This document shows positions 34,654-42,314 of a DNA stretch of 56,119 bases, one piece after another. The position numbers and the translations under genes were made by a program. Each line of letters starts with the position of its first letter. Position 1 is the first letter of the stretch. The notes beneath the pieces are model-generated. The model did no database searches and had not been told where the DNA came from. It saw only the letters and a program-made list of their open reading frames with translations. Source of the DNA: JAFDVL01 sp043736395 (GTDB lineage: Bacteria; Acidobacteriota; Blastocatellia; RBC074); assembly GCA_043736395.1 (NCBI GenBank), contig JAYTCQ010000020.1:1-56119 (forward strand). The letters are read 5' to 3'.

Positions 34654-36474
34654 ATGAAAAAAACTTTATTACTGGTTTTTATTTTAACTGCTTCCATCGG
34701 ACTTTTCGCGCAGTCAAAAAAAGATGACAAAGCGAAAAAACAGGACGCCGCGAAAACGCCTGCGGCTCCGGCAACCCCCCCCATACAAGATACGCGCAAG
34801 CTGGCACTCGGAGACCGCAATCAGGTCACGTTAGCTGATCTGAATGTTGAGATCACTTCAGACGCGCGGGTGATTGCGATGATGGCAGCTTTGAATGCGG
34901 CAGGGTTTGATTTCGAACCGGGGAATCGTGGACTTGGTTTGTTGCGTGCGCAGCTTCGCGAGGATTTAAAAAACATCAATCCGAGTCTGGTGCGACGGCT
35001 CCAAAATTATGTGACTTCGCACAATAAAGGACGTATTGACGCGGCTGCGGTTGCTCCGTATTTAAGTCTGGCGCTGACCCTGACTCCGGCTCCTTCTTTC
35101 TCAGTTGATGTGGCGGCTGATAAATTGCCGGAGGACGTGCGACAAATTACAGATTTTGCTCAGCTTTTAGAAGAATTCTATCGCGAGACAAGATTTGGAC
35201 AACTCATGCCGAAATATTTACAGGCGCACGAAACAGCGGCGAAAAACTATGTTCCGTCAGCGGTGAATGCGGTAGCAAATATTATTCAATATTTGCATAC
35301 TGAGCCGATTTTGGAATTGCCTCCGGCCTACGTTCCGCGGGTACAGAGTACGCCGCGCGAGAAGGTGACAGAAACCTATCGCCTGCAAAATCGGGTGCGT
35401 CGCTTTGTGGTAATGCCTGATTTATTGAATACCTCAAATGCGGTGAATCTGCGTGTGGTGCGCGACACTTACTACGTTTTTCTTGGCGCGAATGTGGATA
35501 CGAATACAGCGGTACGACGCGCCTTCATTCGTTTTGTGCTGGACCCGATTGTAGATCGGCAGGTGAAAGAAGTTGCGACAATCGGGCCACAACTGCGCAA
35601 ACTCCGCGATAGTCGGGGCGACAAAGCTGCGCCTGAATATAAAGACAACAATGCCTATTTTCTAATTGCGGATTCTTTGACCCGAGCTGTAGACGCTCGA
35701 ATTGATAGTCTTGAAACTTTGCTCTCACGACGCTATGCCGATGAAAAGGCTTTGAAAAAAGCGATGGACGATGAAATCGAGCGCGGTGTATATGAGCTGA
35801 GTTTTCCTTATGAGCGTGGAGCCGTGCTGGTCTATCATTTTTACGATCAGATGCGTCAAGCGGAAAACGCCGGGATTGACATCAAGCAATATCTGCCAAG
35901 TTTTTTGCAGAATATCAAATTCGATCAGGAAGCAGCGCGCCTAACTGACAATGCGCAACGGATTGAACGGTACAAAACGGCGCGTGATTTAGCATCGAAG
36001 AATGCGCCAACGTTGACGAATTCGATTTCGAATGCCGATGCAGACATCGTCGCAAAAATTGATGAAGCCGACAAATTAATTCGTGCGGAACAATTCGATG
36101 GAGCCAAAGCTGTTTTGAAAGATGTGCTGAAAGTTCGTTCGAATAACGCGCGCGCTTATTTTGGATTGGCTGAAATTAGCAGTAAAGCTGCTTCAAAAAT
36201 GAAGACGGAAGATCAATCACGACGCGACGAAGAGTTATACGCTTCGGTGCAATATTACAAAGACGCCGCGGAGAATGCTTCGAAAGAAACCGAGCTTTGG
36301 TTGATTCAACGCAGTTACGTTTCAGCGGCAAAAATTCTTGATTTCCTTGGGAATTCCGGTGATGCGGATGCGGCTTTTGCGATGGCGATTAAAATGGGAG
36401 ACATCCCGAATGGCGCTTATCAAGATGCTGTGAAGGCGATGAAGGAAAAGGAAGCGCAGAAACAAAAGCCATAA
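34654..36474 (+). CDS. Secreted protein with C-terminal TPR-like region
   Basis: 606 residues from the ATG at 34654, which is followed by a signal peptide (cleavage after LFAQ). A Lys/Ala/Pro-rich linker precedes a long helical region. Residues about 470-600 contain TPR-like pairs (ADKLIRAEQFDGAKAVLKDVLKV, ARAYFGLAEISSKA, ETELWLIQRSYVSAAKILDFLG). No enzymatic motif seen. It probably acts in the periplasm as an interaction platform. The upstream ATG at 34621 would place the signal peptide internally and is rejected. Confidence 0.75.
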   Translation: MKKTLLLVFILTASIGLFAQSKKDDKAKKQDAAKTPAAPATPPIQDTRKLALGDRNQVTLADLNVEITSDARVIAMMAALNAAGFDFEPGNRGLGLLRAQLREDLKNINPSLVRRLQNYVTSHNKGRIDAAAVAPYLSLALTLTPAPSFSVDVAADKLPEDVRQITDFAQLLEEFYRETRFGQLMPKYLQAHETAAKNYVPSAVNAVANIIQYLHTEPILELPPAYVPRVQSTPREKVTETYRLQNRVRRFVVMPDLLNTSNAVNLRVVRDTYYVFLGANVDTNTAVRRAFIRFVLDPIVDRQVKEVATIGPQLRKLRDSRGDKAAPEYKDNNAYFLIADSLTRAVDARIDSLETLLSRRYADEKALKKAMDDEIERGVYELSFPYERGAVLVYHFYDQMRQAENAGIDIKQYLPSFLQNIKFDQEAARLTDNAQRIERYKTARDLASKNAPTLTNSISNADADIVAKIDEADKLIRAEQFDGAKAVLKDVLKVRSNNARAYFGLAEISSKAASKMKTEDQSRRDEELYASVQYYKDAAENASKETELWLIQRSYVSAAKILDFLGNSGDADAAFAMAIKMGDIPNGAYQDAVKAMKEKEAQKQKP

Positions 36475-36486
36475 AATTAGTCAAAT

Positions 36487-36829
36487 GTAGCGTAACCAGC
36501 CATGGTTGCGACAGGCTTTGGCACAAAGCCTAATCTATGACGCAATCACAACTTGAATGGTCAGCATATATCTTCGTATATCTACAGTAATGTTGGTAGA
36601 AGAGAGAATACGGAACAGACAGAAATAACGAAACACACGGAATAAGAATTCTGCTTGCAAATCATTGGATCGTACAGAAATTCTGTCTGTTCCGTTATTT
36701 CTGTGTGTTCCGTATTCTCTGCCTTTTCCTGGCATGAACTCAATTCCATTAATGGATTCAGAAATGTTATAGATTAGCTTTTTTGCTACGGCAAAAAAGC
36801 TGTCGCAACCATGGCTGGATTGCGCTACG
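36487..36829. repeat. Nested double inverted repeat
   Basis: Outer arms (36487-36516 and 36800-36829) carry CCAGCCATGGTTGCGACAG and its complement. Inside lies a second pair, 36602-36652 and 36675-36721, of about 45 bp (words like GGAACAGACAGAAATAACG). The outer arm is the same element as at 11305-11330. Confidence 0.9.
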
Positions 36830-36880
36830 AAAAACAAAAAGCCGAAGCTTTTCAGCTTCGACTTATTAAAAGGAGGATAA

Positions 36881-36946
36881 ATGAAGAAAGAAACGGACAG
36901 CTCGCCGATAACTCGCGCTATCGGCGAACCATCGCGACGCCAGTAG
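36881..36946 (+). CDS. Possible 21-residue peptide with strong ribosome binding site
   Basis: An ideal AAAGGAGG sits 6-7 bases before an ATG that opens a 21-codon frame (starts MKKETDSSPITR, ends PSRRQ). Inside it TCGCCGATA and TATCGGCGA form a 9-bp hairpin around 8 bases. No gene follows on this strand, so it is not an obvious leader peptide. It may be a remnant of a gene start. Confidence 0.35.
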   Translation: MKKETDSSPITRAIGEPSRRQ

Positions 36947-37007
36947 CCGGCAGCACCCGGCGCAGGTAGTGTAAAGTTTCAATGCTTCATTGATTCCAGA
37001 AAAAATA

Positions 37008-37322
37008 ATGCAGAAGCCCGCACGCAGTAAGGGCACCTTCGCTAATCAAAAAATAGGCCACGGATTTTACGGATCAAGCGGGTTGACGCGGGTCTGAAAC
37101 CACGGAGAACACGGAGCAAGGCGCTATCATCTGCACTCGACTTTTCGCTCCTCTGACAGTTCCCGCTTCTCTCAAAAAACTCCGTACGCTCCGTGTCCTT
37201 CGTGGTCTATTCTTCTGTCATACTGGCGCCTTTACTGCGTGCGGTTTTCTGCATTCCTTCAAACTTAAAAAAAACGGTAGATACTCAGAATTCCCTCACA
37301 GACTCTGAATCTCTACCGTTTT
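37008..37322. repeat. Composite inverted-repeat cluster
   Basis: Outer arms 37008-37034 and 37226-37254 repeat the GCAGAAGCCCGCACGCAGTAA element of 32886. Inside are CACGGAGAACACGGAG and GTGTCCTTCGTGG-type words. A separate terminator-like hairpin follows at 37271-37322 (AAAACGGTAGA / TCTACCGTTTT). The whole region 36475-37533 holds no convincing gene other than the small frame at 36881. Confidence 0.85.
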
Positions 37323-37533
37323 TGGCGAATAGCCACTCTGGTTTACGTTATTTCAGACTCGGTCTGAAAGAGAACGGCGTCGTTACTAGCTGCTGACAAT
37401 TCTTCATCGCCAGCGTCAGAACTTTACCACTCAATTCCAATTTAAGTCTTCCTCACACGTGCATACACAAACGCGGGAGTCCCGTGAATGTTCCGAAAAA
37501 ATAAAAAAATTATGAAGGATTTTCTGGTGGGAG

Positions 37534-37785
37534 TTATTTTCGCTTTTTAAAGCGGGCAGCTCCGAGGACTTCATCCGTATGCATCGGCGTCGCTTTATTA
37601 AGGACTACGTGCTGAATCATGATCAGGAGCTGATCTTCTCTGCCGCGAAATTTTCCACTCAGCGGGAACTCGCCCGTTTGAATGACTACGCCCTCGCGTA
37701 CCATATTCCAAAATTCTTTTTGCGTAATCCAATATTCAAGATCGTTATTCGTGGTTATCCGCGCGTTTTTTTTTCTGGTCGCCAT
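37534..37785 (-). CDS. Small basic protein, function unknown
   Basis: 83 residues, rich in Lys/Arg at both ends (MATRKKNAR..., ...RFKKRK). A compact middle reads DLEYWITQKEFWNMVREGVVIQTGEFP. No family recognised and no clear ribosome binding site, but the frame is coherent and isolated in otherwise repeat-filled sequence. Confidence 0.45.
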   Translation of the reverse strand: MATRKKNARITTNNDLEYWITQKEFWNMVREGVVIQTGEFPLSGKFRGREDQLLIMIQHVVLNKATPMHTDEVLGAARFKKRK

Positions 37786-37866
37786 AACTGTGAAGCTAAT
37801 TTATTAATGAACTTATGTTTGCTATCCACGCATAAATTATCACACTTCACGAGTCAGAGAAAATCG

Positions 37867-38023
37867 CTGGGAGCGCAAGCATCCTGCTTGCCCCGCGAGC
37901 GCGTGTAACGCCGCTCGCGTACCGTGGCGAGGAGGGCACTTGATCTTTCAGGGTATCTTCTCGCCACGGCGTTTGCGATGCTCGCGCTGGCAAACGAAGC
38001 AAGCAGGATGCTTGCGCTCCCAG
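37867..38023. repeat. Nested inverted repeat (GGGAGCGCAAGCATCCTGC family)
   Basis: Exact 24-bp outer arms at 37867-37890 and 38000-38023; inner GC-rich arms include CGTGGCGAGGAG and TCTCGCCACGG. The right arm ends one base before the aroF stop codon. A sister element is at 44201-44352. Confidence 0.92.
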
Positions 38024-39049
38024 TTAGGCCGCCATTGCAGCCTGTTTCCGCAATTGAATGTAAGGCTGAATGTCTTTCATCATTTTTTCGAAATCTTCAA
38101 ATCTCAACGATTGCGGGCCGTCTGACCAGGCTTCTTCAGGGCACGGATGCACTTCGGTCATGATGGCATCGGCTCCGATCGCGACGGCGGCTCTGGCAAC
38201 GGGCGGGACGAGGCTACGCTTACCGGTTCCGTGACTTGGATCAATCACAACAGGCAAATGCGTCAATTCGTTGAGCAAGGGAACTACGCCGAGGTCGAGC
38301 GTATTTCGCAGCGCAGTTTCAAATGTACGAATGCCACGTTCGCAGAGCAAGACGTTTTGATTGCCGTGCGAAACGATGTATTCAGCAGAGAGCAAAAATT
38401 CCTTGATCGTCGCAGATAAGCCACGTTTCAGCATCACAGGTTTATTCACCTTGCCGAGTTTTTTGAGCAATTCAAAATTCTGCATGTTGCGTGCGCCAAC
38501 TTGCAGAATGTCGGCGTACTCCGCGACTAAATCTACGTCATCGGAATTCAGCAATTCTGTCACAATTTTTAGCCCGGTTTGTGCTCTGGCTTCGGCGAGA
38601 AGTTTTAATCCTTCTTCGGCTAAACCCTGAAATTCATAAGGTGAAGTGCGCGGTTTGTAAGCACCACCACGCAGGATTTGCGCACCGGCTTTGGCGACGC
38701 ATTCAGCCGTAGACATTAACTGATCGCGCGTTTCGACGGAACACGGACCAGCCATGACGACTAAACTACCATCGCCGATTGTGACGTCGCCGATCTTGAT
38801 GGTAGAGCGTTCTTTTTTGATTTCGGCGCTGACCAGTTTGTACGGTTGCAGAATAGGAAACGCGTCTTCGACTCCATCGGCAGATTTCAGTGATTCGATA
38901 TGCTCCTTTTTATCGCCCTTACCGATGGCGGCGATGACGGTTCTTTCTTCACCGTTGAGGACGTGCGGAACATACCCAAAATCGCGAATTCGCTGGGAAA
39001 TATGTTCAATTTGTTCAGGTGTGGCATTGGCAATCATGGCAACGATCAT
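38024..39049 (-). CDS. aroF: 3-deoxy-7-phosphoheptulonate (DAHP) synthase, AroF/Ib type
   Basis: 341 residues; first step of the shikimate pathway. An N-terminal ferredoxin-like regulatory domain (about 1-70) is followed by the KDO8P/DAHP synthase barrel: VVMAGPCSVE, GGAYKPRTSPYEFQGL, QVGARNMQNFELL, KPVMLKRGLSATIKEFL, LCERGIRTFE and VIDPSHGTGKR. The start has AAGGAG upstream. It lies downstream of pheA in the same direction, so both are probably under the pheA attenuator. Confidence 0.96.
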   Translation of the reverse strand: MIVAMIANATPEQIEHISQRIRDFGYVPHVLNGEERTVIAAIGKGDKKEHIESLKSADGVEDAFPILQPYKLVSAEIKKERSTIKIGDVTIGDGSLVVMAGPCSVETRDQLMSTAECVAKAGAQILRGGAYKPRTSPYEFQGLAEEGLKLLAEARAQTGLKIVTELLNSDDVDLVAEYADILQVGARNMQNFELLKKLGKVNKPVMLKRGLSATIKEFLLSAEYIVSHGNQNVLLCERGIRTFETALRNTLDLGVVPLLNELTHLPVVIDPSHGTGKRSLVPPVARAAVAIGADAIMTEVHPCPEEAWSDGPQSLRFEDFEKMMKDIQPYIQLRKQAAMAA

Positions 39050-39066
39050 AGTGTTCTCCTTAATTT

Positions 39067-39157
39067 ATGAGCGGTTAGCGATTAGCTATGAGCGGTTAGC
39101 CAGAGGGGAATGTTTTTTTCTGGCTAACCGCTAAAGGCTAATTGCTAACTGCTAACC
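39067..39157. repeat. Inverted repeat (GCGGTTAGC family) between pheA and aroF
   Basis: Left arm 39067-39106 contains tandem GAGCGGTTAGC units; right arm 39119-39157 contains GCTAACCGCTAA-type units. The pheA TAG stop (39145-39147) and its last codons fall in the right arm. Confidence 0.88.
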
Positions 39158-40008
39158 GAAGCTGCTTTGTAGCAGCCTAAAATTTTTACTAACGGAGCAA
39201 ATTCCGATAAATGAGCCAGCGCATTTTGCACTCGCTTTTCGGCAGTATGTCCGTTGAAATCTAAATAAAAACTGTATTCCCACGGGCGTCCGATCATCGG
39301 ACGCGATTCGATTTTCGTTAAGTCAATTTCGCGCAGGGCAAAAACTGCCATCGCTCGATAGAGCGATCCGGTTTTATTTTCGAGCGAAAAAACGATGGAA
39401 GTTTTCGCGTGTTCGATTTCTGGCAGCGGATGCGAAGTGGCTTCATCAGCACGGGCGAGCAAAGAAAATCGCGTGAAATTTTGAGGGTCATCCTCAATGC
39501 CAGAGATCAGGATTTTTGCACTGTAAACGGCGGCAGCAAGGCTGCTGGCGATGGCGGCGGCTCCGGCTTCGCGGGTTTCCATTATCATTTTGACGCTGCC
39601 TGCGGTGTCGCTCGCAACGATGGGTTTCATTGTGGGATGCGCGGCTAAAAAATTACGACATTGCCCGAGCGCGACCGGATGCGAGTAAATTGCTTTGATG
39701 TCTTCGAGCTTTGTTTCCGGTGCTGCGATCAGATTGTGAACAATTCGAAGGGTCGTTTCTCCGACAATTTGAAAATCATGTTTGAGCAGTAAATCGTAAT
39801 TTTGATAGACCGAACCGAAGAGTGAATTTTCAAGCGGTGCCAGACAATAATCGGCGGAATGATCTTCGACGGCAGCAAACATTTTGTCGAAAGTCTCGCA
39901 CGGCAAAAGTTGAATGTCTTCGCCAAGTAATTGACGTGCGGCTTCGGAGCTGAAGGCTCCCATCTCACCTTGAAACGCGACACAAATTTTTTCAGTAGTT
40001 TCTTTCAT
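39145..40008 (-). CDS. pheA: Prephenate dehydratase (monofunctional)
   Basis: 287 residues; converts prephenate to phenylpyruvate. Catalytic-domain motifs are CLAPLENSLFGSV, YSHPVALGQC and the TRF motif in QNFTRFSLLAR. A C-terminal ACT domain (SIVFSLENKTGSLYRAM, IESRPMIGRPWEYSFYLD) binds Phe for feedback inhibition. No chorismate mutase domain. The ATG at 40008 is preferred; another at 40026 lies inside the leader hairpin. It is preceded by a leader with a Phe-containing peptide and a terminator. Confidence 0.95.
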   Translation of the reverse strand: MKETTEKICVAFQGEMGAFSSEAARQLLGEDIQLLPCETFDKMFAAVEDHSADYCLAPLENSLFGSVYQNYDLLLKHDFQIVGETTLRIVHNLIAAPETKLEDIKAIYSHPVALGQCRNFLAAHPTMKPIVASDTAGSVKMIMETREAGAAAIASSLAAAVYSAKILISGIEDDPQNFTRFSLLARADEATSHPLPEIEHAKTSIVFSLENKTGSLYRAMAVFALREIDLTKIESRPMIGRPWEYSFYLDFNGHTAEKRVQNALAHLSEFAPLVKILGCYKAASVSS

Positions 40009-40014
40009 AAACGA

Positions 40015-40047
40015 AAAGCCCCGCATTCGTTTGGAATGCAGGGCTTT
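40015..40047 (-). terminator. Attenuator hairpin directly upstream of pheA
   Basis: On the minus strand AAAGCCCTGCATTC pairs with GAATGCGGGGCTTT around CAAAC (14-bp stem with one U-G pair) and is followed by TTTT. It ends 7 bases before the pheA ATG. It can be replaced by an antiterminator pairing (see the leader peptide). Confidence 0.75.
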
Positions 40048-40086
40048 GATCTAAGGCGTTCTGTTTGTCTTGTCAAACCTGTTGCC

Positions 40087-40131
40087 TCACAACCCCGCTG
40101 TAGTTGCTAAAGTAAAAATAAAAGTTCGCAT
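40087..40131 (-). CDS. Putative Phe leader peptide of pheA
   Basis: A 14-residue frame, MRTFIFTLATTAGL, with Phe codons at 4 and 6; an ATG 15 bases upstream (40146) would add a third Phe. It ends 40 bases before the terminator hairpin. Its codons 12-14 (GCG GGG TT) are complementary over 8 bp to AGCCCTGC in the terminator's 5' arm. That fits stalling at Phe codons favouring antitermination. No good ribosome binding site is visible. Confidence 0.5.
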   Translation of the reverse strand: MRTFIFTLATTAGL

Positions 40132-40214
40132 AAAATCGCCAATCATTTTTGGCGGATGCGTTTCGCGGGCTGATTGTAAGGGTTGAAAATTTCATGATTG
40201 CTTACGAAAGCGTG

Positions 40215-40243
40215 ATTATTAATGAGACGGCGAAGGCTGTCAA
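40215..40243 (-). promoter_or_regulatory. Probable sigma-70 promoter of pheA
   Basis: On the minus strand TTGACA (40238-40243) and AATAAT (40215-40220) are 17 bp apart. This places the start about 200 bases before pheA, upstream of the leader peptide. Confidence 0.7.
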
Positions 40244-40327
40244 GACTTTCCTCTGGAATAATTCGGGTATAAGCTGTTATGACTGCAATTCTATTTTCGC
40301 TCCGAACAATTTGTAGAGGTTCTCCTT

Positions 40328-41353
40328 ATGTACCGAAATTCTATTTTGCCGGTTTTACTTCTGACATTTCTTTTCACGGCTCTCGGTTACGCGCAGATCC
40401 AACCGCGTAACGATCAAGGCTCCGGACGTGGCGCGCATGTAATTCGTGGAAAAATATTTTTGCCAAATGGAAGATTGCCGGAGCAACGAATGCGCATCGT
40501 ACTTGAAATTTCGACTGGAGGAATTTTTGCGGACACATTTTCTGACAGCGTTGGAAATTTTGAATTTCGTTCGTTGCCAAATAATATGTACAAAGTAGTT
40601 GTGCCGGGCGATAGCTTCACATTCGAACCCGCGCAGGAACATCTCGAAGTATCAGGGGCAGGATCAAGAACTTTCAGCGTCCAATTTTACCTTCGTGAAA
40701 AAGCCAGCAAGGAAATTTCGAAAGACAAGATGATTTCGGCTGGAGAGATGACGCAGGACGTTCCCAAAGCCGCGAAAAAAAGCTATGAACAGGGCTTGAA
40801 GCGATTGAAAGATGGCAAGAACAGCGAGGCAGAAATTCTTTTTCAGGATGCGCTTAAGGTCTATCCCGAATATGTGCTGGCACTGAACAAATTAGGCGAA
40901 TGCTACATCTCTGAAGAGAAGTTAAAAGACGCGCAGGCGGAATTTGAAAAGGCCGTTTCGATCAATGCGAAGTATCCGATTTCGCTGATTAACCTTGGCA
41001 TGTTGATGGTAAAGGTGAATCGCTATGACGCCGCTATTGAGCATTTAGATGCCGCGCTGCGATTGAATGAAAGCTTCCCGATGGCGCATCTTTATTTAGG
41101 AATTGCGTGGTTGGAAAAAACGCCGCAGGATGTTTCGAATCTCGAAAAATCCGAAAAATCTTTTAGTAAAGCGCTGGCGTTGGGCGGCAAAGATATGGCG
41201 AATGTGCATAAATATATGTTCAATATTCACATCCGCCGCAAGCAAATGGATAAAGCTGCGACGGAGCTGGAAGCATATTTGGAAGCCGTACCGGATGCGC
41301 CAGATGTTCCGGCGATCAAGCAAATGTTAGAGAAAGTGAAAGCAAAAAAATAA
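40328..41353 (+). CDS. Secreted TPR protein with carboxypeptidase-regulatory-like domain
   Basis: 341 residues with a signal peptide (1-22). Residues about 35-115 form a carboxypeptidase-regulatory-like beta-sandwich (VIRGKIFLPNGRLPEQRMRIVLE, DSVGNFEFRSLP). After it come at least four TPRs (about 150-335), for example ALNKLGECYISEEKLKDAQ and SLINLGMLMVKVNRYDAAI. It is probably periplasmic. Function unknown. AGAGG precedes the ATG. Confidence 0.85.
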   Translation: MYRNSILPVLLLTFLFTALGYAQIQPRNDQGSGRGAHVIRGKIFLPNGRLPEQRMRIVLEISTGGIFADTFSDSVGNFEFRSLPNNMYKVVVPGDSFTFEPAQEHLEVSGAGSRTFSVQFYLREKASKEISKDKMISAGEMTQDVPKAAKKSYEQGLKRLKDGKNSEAEILFQDALKVYPEYVLALNKLGECYISEEKLKDAQAEFEKAVSINAKYPISLINLGMLMVKVNRYDAAIEHLDAALRLNESFPMAHLYLGIAWLEKTPQDVSNLEKSEKSFSKALALGGKDMANVHKYMFNIHIRRKQMDKAATELEAYLEAVPDAPDVPAIKQMLEKVKAKK

Positions 41354-41363
41354 ACAAAAAATT

Positions 41364-41442
41364 TAGCGCAAAGGGTTAAAGAGGCAAGAGATCAAGGAAG
41401 AAGATGATACAAAAAGTTCCTTGATCCTTTGTCCCTTTGCGG
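41364..41442. repeat. Inverted repeat (GCAAAGGG family)
   Basis: Arms at about 41364-41397 and 41417-41442 (GCGCAAAGGGTTAAAGAGG and its imperfect complement), related to 27708-27792. Confidence 0.8.
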
Positions 41443-41472
41443 TAAGTCAGGTTTACAAAAGTGAGTTTATTT

Positions 41473-42213
41473 ATGAAACGAATTTTTTTATATGCCCTGC
41501 CGATTTTGACAGCAGTTGCGATGTACTCCGTCTTTTCAATTCGTAGTAATTTTCTGCAAAGCCAAACTGCGCCCAAAGCTTTTATTGACGGTACGGGCAT
41601 TGGTTGGCGCACACTGAATGAGAAAGATTTTGCGCGAGTTAACGATACGCCGGATACATGGAAATGGAATGGCGATTTTGTCAAAAGTACGGGCAAGCCG
41701 ATTGGCGTCTATCGTACGCAACAGAAGTTCACGAACTTTGAATTAGTGGCCGAATGGCGGCATTTGGAATCAGGCGGCAATTCAGGAATTTTCGCTTGGG
41801 TTCCTGATGAAGCTCTGAAAGATTTACCGCCGGATGCGCTGCCGAAATGGGGCATTGAAGTGCAAATGCTGGATCACGGCTACTTTGCAAAATATGAAAA
41901 ACAAACCGGAAAAAAAGGCGAATTTTTCACGACAAATGGAGATATTTTTGCCGTGGGAGATACTAAGCTCAATCCGTTTCCGCCGTTGTCGCCAAATGGT
42001 TCGCGCAGCTTTCCGCGTAAAAATTTAAGTCGTGGATTTGGCGAATGGAATCATTACTACGTGCGCGGCATCAACGGCGAAATTCGTTTGTGGGTAAACG
42101 GCGAAGAAGTTTCTGGTGGGAACAATGCCGAACCGCGGACTGGATATTTATGCCTCGAAGCAGAAGGCGCGCCAGTTGAATTTAAGAATATTCGGGTGCG
42201 TGAATTGCCGTAA
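41473..42213 (+). CDS. Secreted DUF1080 (3-keto-disaccharide hydrolase-like) protein
   Basis: 246 residues from the ATG at 41473; a GTG at 41461 is possible. An N-terminal signal sequence precedes a concanavalin-like DUF1080 domain: GTGIGWRTLNEKDF, NFELVAEWRHLESGGNSGIFAW, GIEVQMLDHGYF, WNHYYVRGINGEIRLWVNGEEV and TGYLCLEAEGAPVEFKNIRV. Members bind or hydrolyse keto-sugars. It is close to an esterase-SMP-30 fusion on the other strand, hinting at sugar catabolism. Confidence 0.9.
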   Translation: MKRIFLYALPILTAVAMYSVFSIRSNFLQSQTAPKAFIDGTGIGWRTLNEKDFARVNDTPDTWKWNGDFVKSTGKPIGVYRTQQKFTNFELVAEWRHLESGGNSGIFAWVPDEALKDLPPDALPKWGIEVQMLDHGYFAKYEKQTGKKGEFFTTNGDIFAVGDTKLNPFPPLSPNGSRSFPRKNLSRGFGEWNHYYVRGINGEIRLWVNGEEVSGGNNAEPRTGYLCLEAEGAPVEFKNIRVRELP

Positions 42214-42289
42214 GGTACAGTATGAGGAGCGGTAGCGACTTGGTAAATCTCAAAAGTTACCAAGTCGCTACCGCTCCTCGTACTGTACC
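42214..42289. repeat. 33-bp inverted repeat between convergent genes
   Basis: Arms 42214-42246 and 42257-42289 pair over 33 bp with a single G-U type mismatch (core GGAGCGGTAGCGACTTGG) around a 10-base loop. This is the tightest hairpin of the set. Confidence 0.93.
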
Positions 42290-42314
42290 GCCGCCAGCTT
42301 CGCTGGCTAAAAAA

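Noticed and set aside
40009..40215. T-box riboswitch upstream of pheA
   Set aside because: No T-box consensus (AGGGTGGNACCGCG-like) or specifier stem is visible; a leader peptide explains the layout better.
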